Below are positions 1-6,937 of a stretch of 64,000 bases of DNA, piece by piece; position 1 is the first letter of the stretch, and each line of letters opens with the position of its first letter. Position numbers and translations under genes: made by a program. Location: assembly GCF_000717475.1 (NCBI RefSeq), contig NZ_JPIK01000004.1:506721-570720 (forward strand), written 5' to 3'. The notes below the pieces were generated by a model. The model had not been told where the DNA came from, did not search any database, and saw nothing but the letters and a program-made list of their open reading frames with translations. Source of the stretch: Desulfonatronum thiodismutans (GTDB taxonomy: Bacteria > Desulfobacterota > Desulfovibrionia > Desulfovibrionales > Desulfonatronaceae).

Positions 1-1256
1 TCTTCGACGGCAAGGACACCAGTGGTTCCTGTTCCACCGCGGAATTGGCTAGGCTGCTTCAAACACCGGTGGTGCTGATCATCAACTGCACCAAGATGAC
101 CCGCACTGTGGCCGCCTTAATCCTTGGCTGCCGGACCTTTGAACCAAACCTGCGCCTTGCGGGCGTCATTCTCAACCGAACCGCCGGGCAACGCCACAAG
201 ACCATTCTCCGCCAGTGCATCGAACAGTACACGGATGTCCCCGTGGTCGGCATTCTTCCCAAGATCAAGCCGGACCCCATCCCGGAACGCCACATGGGCT
301 TGGTTTCGGATCAGGAATGCGCCGAGGCCGATGCGACCCTGAGCAGCCTCGCCACCATCGCCCGAGACTGTCTGGACATCGAGACCATTCGAAAGATCGC
401 CACCAGCGTCTCCAGTATACCTTTGCCCGATCCGTCCCAAGGCCGTCTCCGGGAGTGCTGCTTCACGGCAGTGCTTTGCCCAAAAGGCGATGCAACAAGT
501 CTGCTCGTTCAGCAGCCATCGCAGACAGACAATCAGGCGGCACAACCAGCTCTGCAGGTCTCCCGGCAGGAGGATGAGCGACTCCTTCCGACCACCACCG
601 TTCGCATTGGAGTGGTCCGGGATGCGGCACTCTGGTTTTATTACCGCGAAAATTTAGAGGAATTGCGAAGAAATGGAGCAGAGTTGGTGGAGCTCAGCCT
701 GCTCTCGCCCGCGCCGTGGCCCGAACTCCACGGGCTCTACCTGGGGGGAGGATTTCCGGAAACCCAGGCCGAGCAACTAACCAGAAACGAGACCACAAGG
801 GCCCTGGTTTACCGACTCGCTGGGCAAGGTCTCCCCATCTACGCGGAATGCGGTGGGTTCATGTATTTGGGGCAAAGCCTGATTTGCCGGGAAACCATTT
901 ACCCGATGGCCGGGGTTTTCCCCGTCCAGACCATGCTCTGCGCCAAACCACAGGGTCATGGGTACACAGTGGCCAAGGTAGTCCATCCCAACCCCTTTCA
1001 TGCCGTGGGACTGGAATTCACAGGCCATGAATTTCATTATTCAAAATGCGTCACCCCATTACCGCCAGAGATGTCCTTTGCCTTGGAAATGCAAAGGGGC
1101 AGTGGTATCGACCAAAATCGAGACGGACTGATTTTCCGCAACACCTTTGCCTGTTACACCCACCTGCACACCCTTGGAGTGCCGACATGGGCCGTAAACT
1201 TCGTAGCGGCATCCCGGCGCTACCAGGAAAACGGCCCAGAGAACGATCAAACATGA
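1..1256 (+). CDS. cbiA: Cobyrinate a,c-diamide synthase (3' part, 5' end outside window)
   Basis: This enzyme amidates the a and c side chains of cobyrinate with ATP and glutamine during cobalamin synthesis in the cytoplasm. The reading frame is open from base 3 and already encodes the family segment DGKDTSGSCSTAELARLL, followed by TPVVLIINC, so the P-loop start lies upstream of the window and the TTG at 45 is not the true start. The first half is the ATP-binding dethiobiotin-synthetase-like domain. The second half is a class I glutamine amidotransferase domain with LYLGGGFPE and the nucleophile region YAECGGFMYLG. A low-complexity Gln-rich linker of about 40 residues joins them. The gene ends 12 bp before a convergent gene. 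cobT lies about 11 kb away, so corrinoid genes are scattered here. Hydrogenobyrinate diamide synthase (CobB) is the alternative; anaerobic lifestyle favours CbiA. Confidence 0.9.
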   Translation, partial: FDGKDTSGSCSTAELARLLQTPVVLIINCTKMTRTVAALILGCRTFEPNLRLAGVILNRTAGQRHKTILRQCIEQYTDVPVVGILPKIKPDPIPERHMGLVSDQECAEADATLSSLATIARDCLDIETIRKIATSVSSIPLPDPSQGRLRECCFTAVLCPKGDATSLLVQQPSQTDNQAAQPALQVSRQEDERLLPTTTVRIGVVRDAALWFYYRENLEELRRNGAELVELSLLSPAPWPELHGLYLGGGFPETQAEQLTRNETTRALVYRLAGQGLPIYAECGGFMYLGQSLICRETIYPMAGVFPVQTMLCAKPQGHGYTVAKVVHPNPFHAVGLEFTGHEFHYSKCVTPLPPEMSFALEMQRGSGIDQNRDGLIFRNTFACYTHLHTLGVPTWAVNFVAASRRYQENGPENDQT

Positions 1257-1268
1257 CGCAGTCGAAAT

Positions 1269-1985
1269 TCAGGCCACAATCTTGGCCAAGGCTTCCCGTG
1301 CAAGGTCGCTGACGAGATACTCCCGCAACTGATCGTCGCGGTACAGCACGACGACGCTTTTGTCTTCAATCAAGGATCGCACCGCGGACGCGGTCTCATA
1401 CCCGGCTCCCATCGAACACAGCCCCCAAAGGCCCAGAGCCCGTTTTTCCGCGTCTTCATCCTTCAACAGCTCAAGAAACGTCGAGCGGCCCTGCTGAACC
1501 AAATCCGGCTGCTTTTCGGCCAATCTGGCCATGCCCCAGTAGACCCCGCGCCGCAACGGCTCATGGTCGAGGTAGTTGCCGTCACCGGACGTGGGTTCCT
1601 GGGCGTAGGAAATCAGAATCCGATTGAATTCCACGGCCAGCCTTGGACACCGTGCCAGGCTCTCTCCCATGGATTCCGGGGCTCCCCAGCCAATGGCCCC
1701 GGATTCTTCATTCAAATTCCACATCAACCGGCGCATGACCACCCGCGCTGATTCCAGGTCCTGCTCCGCCAGCCTGGCGACGATCTCCCCAAAGGCTGAA
1801 ACAGCCCGCCACTTCAAGAGCGGTTCCGGAGCCAACAGCAGGGAAAAAAGCGGCCCCAAAGTCTTACGGGGCGGCAAATCGAAGTAGTGCCCTAATCGCT
1901 CTCGCCAATCGTCTTGAAGCAGGAAAGCTGAAAAATCCTGCTTCATGGATTTGAAATACGCCACCAGGACCTCCCGACCGACCAC
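1269..1985 (-). CDS. DVU0298-like HEAT-repeat protein
   Basis: A 238-residue soluble protein built mostly of amphipathic helices resembling HEAT repeats, with segments such as KWRAVSAFGEIVARL, GLWGLCSMGAGYETA and REYLVSDLAREALAKI. It matches my recollection of a family named after DVU0298 of Desulfovibrio vulgaris, whose function is unknown; HEAT repeats usually mediate protein contacts. No catalytic motif is visible. It is the last gene of a minus-strand run (YkgJ-type protein, unknown protein, TPR protein, this gene) with a 41 bp gap to the TPR gene, so the two are probably co-transcribed. It converges on cbiA. No membrane segment or signal peptide is seen. Confidence 0.7.
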   Translation of the reverse strand: MVGREVLVAYFKSMKQDFSAFLLQDDWRERLGHYFDLPPRKTLGPLFSLLLAPEPLLKWRAVSAFGEIVARLAEQDLESARVVMRRLMWNLNEESGAIGWGAPESMGESLARCPRLAVEFNRILISYAQEPTSGDGNYLDHEPLRRGVYWGMARLAEKQPDLVQQGRSTFLELLKDEDAEKRALGLWGLCSMGAGYETASAVRSLIEDKSVVVLYRDDQLREYLVSDLAREALAKIVA

Positions 1986-2026
1986 CCATCAGATGGCTTG
2001 AGCCTCTCGAACACCACGGTCAAAGA

Positions 2027-2650
2027 TCAAGATCGATGCTCTTCGAGCCGTGCGCGAAAATCCGGTACCACCTCGAAACCATACTCCAGGGCCTTGTCCA
2101 TGTTCTCCAGGGCCAGGTCGAACTTGCCCTGGTCGTAATAGCACAGCGCGAGATTGTTGTAGGCCGGAGCGAAGCGCGGCTCGATCTTGATCGCCCGAGC
2201 GCAATGGTCGATACATTTTTCCAGGTCACCCAAGGCATAATACGCACTGGCCAGGGTCGTATGCGCCTGGACGAATTTTGGTTGGAGCGAAAGGGCCTGC
2301 AGCAGCGGCTCCAACGCTTTTTCCGGTTCACCCTGCTGGAGATGCACGAAACCGATATTGCCGTAAGGAACCGGGAACTTGGGACGCACTTTTACGGCTT
2401 TTTGATTGAAGTAAAGGCAGCCCTCCAGGTCGTTTTGATACATCCGGATACCGCCCAGTTGCACATACGCCTCGGCCAACGTGGGCGAGGACTCCACGGC
2501 AGCAAAGAATTCTTCCTCAGCTTCCTTCCATTTGCGTTGGGAGAGGTAGGCAACTCCCAGATTGTAGTGCGAATTGCCGCAATCGGCGTTCTGAGCAAGC
2601 TGGTCTTTCTTTTCCTTGATAAAATCGTCGGTATTCGAGGATGCGTTCAT
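2027..2650 (-). CDS. Tetratricopeptide-repeat protein
   Basis: A 207-residue protein made of about five tandem TPR units, recognisable from repeated patterns such as NLGVAYLSQRKWKEAEEEF, AYVQLGGIRMYQNDLEGC, PYGNIGFVHLQQGEPEKAL, TLASAYYALGDLEKCIDHC and NNLALCYYDQGKFDLALEN. TPR solenoids act as protein-protein scaffolds; no partner can be named from sequence. No signal peptide is present, so it is probably cytoplasmic. It sits between an unknown 122-residue protein and the HEAT-repeat protein on the same strand. Helical-repeat proteins side by side suggest one assembly or chaperone-like role, which is inference only. Confidence 0.85.
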   Translation of the reverse strand: MNASSNTDDFIKEKKDQLAQNADCGNSHYNLGVAYLSQRKWKEAEEEFFAAVESSPTLAEAYVQLGGIRMYQNDLEGCLYFNQKAVKVRPKFPVPYGNIGFVHLQQGEPEKALEPLLQALSLQPKFVQAHTTLASAYYALGDLEKCIDHCARAIKIEPRFAPAYNNLALCYYDQGKFDLALENMDKALEYGFEVVPDFRARLEEHRS

Positions 2651-2692
2651 GATCGCTCCAGTGAGTTTGCAGGGAATGGTTGTCGGTCTGAC

Positions 2693-3061
2693 CTAGTCGC
2701 GTCGGAATGTTCGTTGCTCCAAAACTTCTTCATGGGGCTGGGGTTGCTCCTGATACCAGCGGCAAAATTCATACATGGCCAGATAGCGCTCATCGTTATC
2801 CATCAGTCCCATGCACATGTCCAACACGGCTTTGGCGTAGACGTTGGAATAATGCTCTTCCTTGCGTTGTTGCAAAAACCCCATGGCCATGGTCCGTGCG
2901 GTTTTGTCCGTGGTAAATTTTCGCAGGTCCAACGGGTCGTTAGGCTTCTGGAACGGGTCCCACTTGTCGTACCCGACTTTGGCGACATAGGTCTTGGCTC
3001 GGGGAGAAAGACTCTCGTAAATCGCCCGTTTCTGCTCTTGCTGTTCGTCTATTTCCGACAT
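2693..3061 (-). CDS. Conserved-looking small protein of unknown function
   Basis: A 122-residue, hydrophilic, mainly helical protein that I do not recognise. Notable stretches are SPRAKTYVAKVGYDKWDPF near residue 30 and NDERYLAMYEFCRWYQEQP near residue 95. It has no membrane segment and no metal-binding motif. Its ATG overlaps the last 13 bp of the upstream YkgJ-type gene, which points to translational coupling and a shared role with it. The gap to the downstream TPR gene is 42 bp. Codon use matches the surrounding core genes, so it is likely a genuine lineage-specific protein of Desulfovibrionales. Confidence 0.7.
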   Translation of the reverse strand: MSEIDEQQEQKRAIYESLSPRAKTYVAKVGYDKWDPFQKPNDPLDLRKFTTDKTARTMAMGFLQQRKEEHYSNVYAKAVLDMCMGLMDNDERYLAMYEFCRWYQEQPQPHEEVLEQRTFRRD

Positions 3062-3876
3062 GGCTCGCAGCTCCCGGGATCACATTCGTTCGGACCGCAG
3101 GTACAGCCGTCCTTTTTGACCGGACCGCATCCACCAGGCAAAGTTCCGGAAACTGGAATGCCGGATACCGAACTGTCACCAGAAGAGCAGGAGCCGGATG
3201 AGCAGCCGCCAGAAGAACACCCGGAGGACGTCTGCAGCCCCAAATACTCATCGTCGTATACCGTGAGCAGGGCCATGGACGGAGGGACGAGCATGTCGGC
3301 CATCTGATTGTACTTTGTATTCAGCGAGGCAACCAACTCCATGCTCAGAGCGGCCAATGCACGATGGATCTTGTCCACATGGACCGTAGGGTACGGAGCG
3401 CCGGGTGAAAACTTGGAAAGCGCGCAGGTCCTAGCCTTGCCGGCGACTTCCTGTGGAATGCCGTACAGCCGACAGGTAATGGGCCGATATGCGTAAAGGT
3501 CGCAACGATCCTGCGCGTTAAGCAACGGACACCGGACCCGCTTGCGAGCCATATCTTCCAGGATGACGTCGGTTTCCTCGCCGGAACGTTGCCTTTTGTG
3601 AGCCTGAAATTTCAATTTATATGCCGCGCGATCCGCTTGGTCGGCTTTGGCCAAAATCTGGTCCTTGACTTCCTTAGGCAGCACACCGTGAAAATGGTGA
3701 TTCAAGTATAAGGCTTCAATTAAGGGCAAATCGAAAACCGCATGACAACAGTCACTGCATCCCGTCGTGCAGGTCACGCAGTCCGCGTGTTGATCCTTGA
3801 CCGTCTCGAAAACCTTGTCCACATCAGCTAACAGTTTTTCGTATTTCGAAAAAAATGGTGAAAAATCCAGTGACAT
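3049..3876 (-). CDS. YkgJ-family cysteine-cluster protein with Cys-rich tail
   Basis: A 275-residue protein of the YkgJ/CxxCxxCC family, thought to bind an iron-sulfur cluster or zinc. The N-terminal half holds the family signature CVTCTTGCSDCCHAVFDLP (about residues 35-53), and the middle holds CPLLNAQDRCDLYAYRPITC, the usual second cluster. After about residue 215 an unusual Gly/Ser/Cys-rich tail follows, with GCSSGGCSSGSCSSG and then GCTCGPNECDPGSCEPC, carrying eleven cysteines in roughly 60 residues. Such tails are absent from short YkgJ proteins. The start ATG has a clear TAGGAG ribosome site. The gene overlaps the next one by 13 bp. The ferredoxin gene lies just upstream, behind a terminator, so read-through could supply expression. 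Confidence 0.8.
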   Translation of the reverse strand: MSLDFSPFFSKYEKLLADVDKVFETVKDQHADCVTCTTGCSDCCHAVFDLPLIEALYLNHHFHGVLPKEVKDQILAKADQADRAAYKLKFQAHKRQRSGEETDVILEDMARKRVRCPLLNAQDRCDLYAYRPITCRLYGIPQEVAGKARTCALSKFSPGAPYPTVHVDKIHRALAALSMELVASLNTKYNQMADMLVPPSMALLTVYDDEYLGLQTSSGCSSGGCSSGSCSSGDSSVSGIPVSGTLPGGCGPVKKDGCTCGPNECDPGSCEPCRK

Positions 3877-3892
3877 GCCGTACTCCTAAAAC

Positions 3893-3921
3893 GCCAAAAG
3901 GAGGGTGACCCTCCTTTTGGC
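3893..3921 (-). terminator. Rho-independent terminator after the ferredoxin gene
   Basis: GCCAAAAGGAGGG pairs perfectly with CCCTCCTTTTGGC around a 3-base loop. On the minus strand the stem is followed by a short T run (GTTTTAG). It lies 38 bp past the ferredoxin stop and just ahead of the YkgJ-type gene, so it could terminate or attenuate transcription between them. Confidence 0.75.
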
Positions 3922-3959
3922 AAAAACGAATGACAGTTATGAGAGAAAAAAGTCGACGT

Positions 3960-4148
3960 CTAGACTTCCTCGACCGTGAGGGCGTTGGTTTCACAGACCT
4001 CAATGCACGATTCACAGCCCAGACACTCTTCCTCGTTCACGGCAACGGCCTTTCCGTCCTGAAGTTCATAGACTTCAACAGGGCAAACATCGACGCACTC
4101 GCCGTCGCCCGTACACTTGTCGACATCAACAGTAATCTTCCAACCCAT
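3960..4148 (-). CDS. Seven-iron ferredoxin, ferredoxin III type
   Basis: A 62-residue low-potential electron carrier for the cytoplasm. The second cluster motif is complete (CLGCESCIEVCE). The first is CTGDGECVDVCP, where aspartate takes the place of the second cysteine. This is the arrangement known from Desulfovibrio africanus ferredoxin III, which carries a [3Fe-4S] centre convertible to [4Fe-4S] plus a regular [4Fe-4S] centre; length and overall sequence match that protein closely. The ATG has a strong GGAGG ribosome site. The gene appears monocistronic: it has a 440 bp upstream gap and its own terminator. Likely partners are pyruvate:ferredoxin oxidoreductase or other Fd-linked enzymes, none of which is in this window. 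Confidence 0.93.
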   Translation of the reverse strand: MGWKITVDVDKCTGDGECVDVCPVEVYELQDGKAVAVNEEECLGCESCIEVCETNALTVEEV

Positions 4149-4518
4149 TTTCTACCTCCAGTTTAAATGAAATCTGCCCGGGATCAATTCCGTGAGCAGG
4201 TTGTGGTGCTTCGACGTCGAACTCCCGACGCCACGGGCGAGGTCGTCCCGTATTCGGACGAAAAGCGCCCCCTCCTCGAAAGACAATCAAAATAACGCGC
4301 TGGTCGTGGTCCTGGCGCTGGAAATCCGAGCTATCGGCACGCCCATTGCCCTTCAGAAAAGCCGAACGACCAGATATTCTTGAGACGTTTAGGCTGTGAT
4401 GTCAAGAGCGTGAAGGGCATTTTTGAGCAGGAATATTTCGCCGTTCGCGCATGGGACCAAAGGGGTTTCTCGCTTTGCTCAGCCTCTGTTCAGAGCCTGG
4501 ACTTGCCGGACCGTCGGT
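4149..4518. other. Intergenic region upstream of the ferredoxin gene
   Basis: About 370 bp without a credible gene. Directly before the ferredoxin ATG is its ribosome site. The rest should hold the ferredoxin promoter, but I could not fix convincing -35/-10 boxes. Short open frames here lack ribosome sites and protein-like composition. Confidence 0.5.
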
Positions 4519-4526
4519 CCAAAGAA

Positions 4527-4558
4527 AAGCCCGCCGCGGTTCAGGTCGCGGCGGGCTT
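4527..4558 (-). terminator. Terminator of the dsr operon
   Basis: AAGCCCGCCGCG and CGCGGCGGGCTT form a perfect 12-bp stem with an 8-base loop. Read on the minus strand it is followed by TTTCTTT, and it lies 35 bp after the dsrP stop, so it is the natural end of the dsrMKJOP transcript. Confidence 0.85.
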
Positions 4559-4592
4559 GGAGGCTTGAATTCGAGACTACGCCCGGTAGCGC

Positions 4593-5747
4593 CTAGGACG
4601 CGGATTCCCGCTGTACCGCAAGGGCCACCTTGTACAGGACGGTCAGGATCAACAGGCCCACGGCGTACACTCCAATGGAGATGAAAACCTCGGGAATCGT
4701 CGGCCAGTATTCCGTATGCACCTTGAAGGGGTTGGGAATGAATCCGCCGATGACCAGGGTCAGGCCCTTGTCGATCCAGCCGGCGACAAAAACCATGATC
4801 AGGGCGATAGTCATGGTTACCGGATTGTTCCGGGTTGCGGGGATGACCAGTAAAGCGAGAGAGACAACTCCCAAGAACACGAAGTTCCACATCCAGGGCA
4901 TCAACTGCTCTCCACCGTATCCCCCGAACATGTAGTCAAAGGCGGCCATTTTCGCGGGGTACTGGCTGTAGTAGGCGGAAAAGATTTTCAACAGCACCAT
5001 GAACAAGTTGATGGCCCAGGCATAGGTGATGATCTTGGTCATGGTCTGGATCGCTTCCTTGGGAATCTTCAGATCCGAAACCTTTTGCACGATCATCAGA
5101 ATCAACAGCAGCAGGGCGGGACCGGCCGCGAAAGCACCGGACAGGAAGCTGGCCGCCAGCAAGGAGTCATGCCAGAAGTACCGTCCGGGAAGGCCGGCAT
5201 ACAAAAACGCCGTGACCGTGTGGATGCTCACGGCCCAGGGAATGGACACGTAAATCAGGACCTTGACCCAGGAAGCAGGGCGAACGCCTTTCTTCACGGC
5301 GTGCAGCACCGACCAGCCGATGATGATGTTCAGGAAGAGATATCCGTTCAAGACCACCATGTCCCAGAACAGGACCGAGTTGGGGGTGGGGTAAAGGATA
5401 ACGTTCATCAGTCGCTGGGGTTGACCCAGGTCGACAACGACGAACAGCAGACAGACGACAACCGCGGAGACGGCCAGAAACTCGCCGAAGATGACCAGCT
5501 TCCCAAAGGCCTTATGATCGTGCAGATAATAGGGCAGGACCAGCATGACCGCCGAGGCGGCGATGCCGACCATGTAGGTCAGCTGTCCGATGTACAGTCC
5601 CCAGGAAACGTCCCGGTTCAGACCGGTGACGCCCAGGCCCTGCTGCAACTGATACACGTAAAAGCCGAAACCGATACCGATGACGACGAGGAGCGTGGCG
5701 ATCCACCCCCAGTACGCCTTGTTTCCCTGTAACGCTTTTTCCAACAT
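4593..5747 (-). CDS. dsrP: DsrP, NrfD-like membrane subunit of the DsrMKJOP complex
   Basis: A 384-residue polytopic membrane protein of the NrfD/PsrC family with about ten hydrophobic helices, such as WIATLLVVIGIGFGFYVYQL at the N-terminus and FVFLGVVSLALLVIPATRN near the C-terminus. In the family it binds quinone and exchanges electrons between the menaquinone pool and the periplasmic iron-sulfur subunit DsrO. The gene is last in the dsr operon, 11 bp after dsrO, followed by the operon terminator. Length is normal for DsrP. The identity rests on the NrfD-type fold combined with perfect operon context. Confidence 0.95.
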   Translation of the reverse strand: MLEKALQGNKAYWGWIATLLVVIGIGFGFYVYQLQQGLGVTGLNRDVSWGLYIGQLTYMVGIAASAVMLVLPYYLHDHKAFGKLVIFGEFLAVSAVVVCLLFVVVDLGQPQRLMNVILYPTPNSVLFWDMVVLNGYLFLNIIIGWSVLHAVKKGVRPASWVKVLIYVSIPWAVSIHTVTAFLYAGLPGRYFWHDSLLAASFLSGAFAAGPALLLLILMIVQKVSDLKIPKEAIQTMTKIITYAWAINLFMVLLKIFSAYYSQYPAKMAAFDYMFGGYGGEQLMPWMWNFVFLGVVSLALLVIPATRNNPVTMTIALIMVFVAGWIDKGLTLVIGGFIPNPFKVHTEYWPTIPEVFISIGVYAVGLLILTVLYKVALAVQRESAS

Positions 5748-5758
5748 ATTTGGTCACC

Positions 5759-6544
5759 TCATATCAGATAGAAGACGTGGGGGTTGGTCCCCAGGGAAGG
5801 CTTGCGACGCAGGCTGTACCGCTCCCGCAACACCCGACGCACTTCGGAGTCCTCATTGGCCAGGTCGCCGAAAATCAGCGCTCCTTCCGAGGCCTCGACG
5901 CAGGCTGGAAGCTGCCCTTTGGCCAACCGGTCTTCACAGAACGTGCACTTCTCCACGACGCCCTTCATCCGGGTGGGGTAGTAGGGATCGATGTTTTCGA
6001 TGAACGGCCGCGGATCCCAGAAGTTGAAGCTCCTCGCGCCGTAGGGACAGCCGGCCATGCAGTACCGGCAACCGATGCAGCGGTGCATGTCCATCATCAC
6101 AATGCCGTCGTCGCGCTTGAACGTGGCCTTGGTCGGACAGACCCGCACGCAGGGCGGATTGTCGCAGTGGTTGCACAGCACCATAAAGGGCTGATTCTTG
6201 ACCCTGTCCGGAACCAAAGCGTGCTGCTGGTCCGGGAAGGCGTGCTTGAAACTGTCGGTCCACAACCACTTGATTTCCTGGTCTCCGGGGATGTGCGGCA
6301 CGTTGTGCAGAACATGACAGGCATCGATGCACTTCTGGTACACCTGGGCCGTGGTGAACTTCTCCGTATCGATGAGCATGGCCCAGCGCTTGGCGGTCAG
6401 GGCTTCAGGATACTCTCCGACCTTCGAAGGCCCAGAAGCTTCCAGCGCGCCCGGGGCCAACAGCTCCATCGCCGCGTGTCCGGCCACTCCGGCCAGAGTC
6501 GTCAGTCCGGCGGCCTTCAGAAAGGTTCTTCGATTTATGGCCAT
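5759..6544 (-). CDS. dsrO: DsrO, periplasmic iron-sulfur subunit of DsrMKJOP
   Basis: A 261-residue ferredoxin-like subunit exported by the Tat pathway: the N-terminus NRRTFLKAAGLTTLAGVAG is a twin-arginine signal. Cluster motifs follow in order: CNHCDNPPCVRVCP, CIGCRYCMAGCP and CTFCEDRLAKGQLPACVEA, with a further CIDAC early in the mature part. DsrO is expected to relay electrons between DsrP in the membrane and the haem protein DsrJ on the periplasmic side. The gene starts 3 bp after dsrJ ends and lies 11 bp before dsrP, with a GGAGG-type ribosome site. Nothing is truncated. Confidence 0.96.
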   Translation of the reverse strand: MAINRRTFLKAAGLTTLAGVAGHAAMELLAPGALEASGPSKVGEYPEALTAKRWAMLIDTEKFTTAQVYQKCIDACHVLHNVPHIPGDQEIKWLWTDSFKHAFPDQQHALVPDRVKNQPFMVLCNHCDNPPCVRVCPTKATFKRDDGIVMMDMHRCIGCRYCMAGCPYGARSFNFWDPRPFIENIDPYYPTRMKGVVEKCTFCEDRLAKGQLPACVEASEGALIFGDLANEDSEVRRVLRERYSLRRKPSLGTNPHVFYLI

Positions 6545-6547
6545 GGC

Positions 6548-6937
6548 TTATTCCTCCCCCATTGACGGTACGACGTGGCAATCCCAGCAGTGCGGGGCGA
6601 TGGCCAAAGCATCGTGACATCGGTCGCAGAACGTGTCCTTGTTGGCATGGCACTGGCTCGACAGACAGGTTTTGGTCAGGCTCATGTCGAAGCGCTTTCC
6701 CGTTTCACTGGTATACAGGCGCATATTGTCCCGAACCGCCAAATCCCGCCAATCGTCCAGCAGGATCATATGGTTGGCGCGCATCCAGTCTCCGGACTCG
6801 ACGCATTCTTCCTCAGTCTCAGGCAAGACCAGTTCCGGTGCTTCGAAGGCCGCCCTGCCGAGGTTCGACCAAAACGGAAACGTCACCAGCCCAAGAAAAA
6901 TAACCAGTCCAGGTATGATTTTACCGGCGTTGTACAT
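6548..6937 (-). CDS. dsrJ: DsrJ, triheme cytochrome c of DsrMKJOP
   Basis: A 129-residue membrane-anchored periplasmic cytochrome c. The uncleaved N-terminal helix is IIPGLVIFLGLVTFPFW. The C-terminal third carries three haem attachment sites close together. The second (CDRCH) and third (CWDCH) are standard CXXCH; the first reads CLSSQCH, a CX4CH spacing, confirmed from the nucleotides. In the family DsrJ has three haems, one with unusual ligation, and is thought to receive periplasmic electrons or act in sulfur chemistry with DsrO and DsrP. Its ATG overlaps the dsrK stop by 1 bp, so translation is coupled. Haem insertion would use the Ccm system encoded at 54.3-58.8 kb. Confidence 0.95.
   Translation of the reverse strand: MYNAGKIIPGLVIFLGLVTFPFWSNLGRAAFEAPELVLPETEEECVESGDWMRANHMILLDDWRDLAVRDNMRLYTSETGKRFDMSLTKTCLSSQCHANKDTFCDRCHDALAIAPHCWDCHVVPSMGEE

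Noticed and set aside
2036..3307. A 423-codon open frame on the plus strand
   Set aside because: It is antisense to the TPR, unknown and YkgJ-type genes, which have clear families or ribosome sites; GC-rich DNA here commonly leaves opposite frames open.
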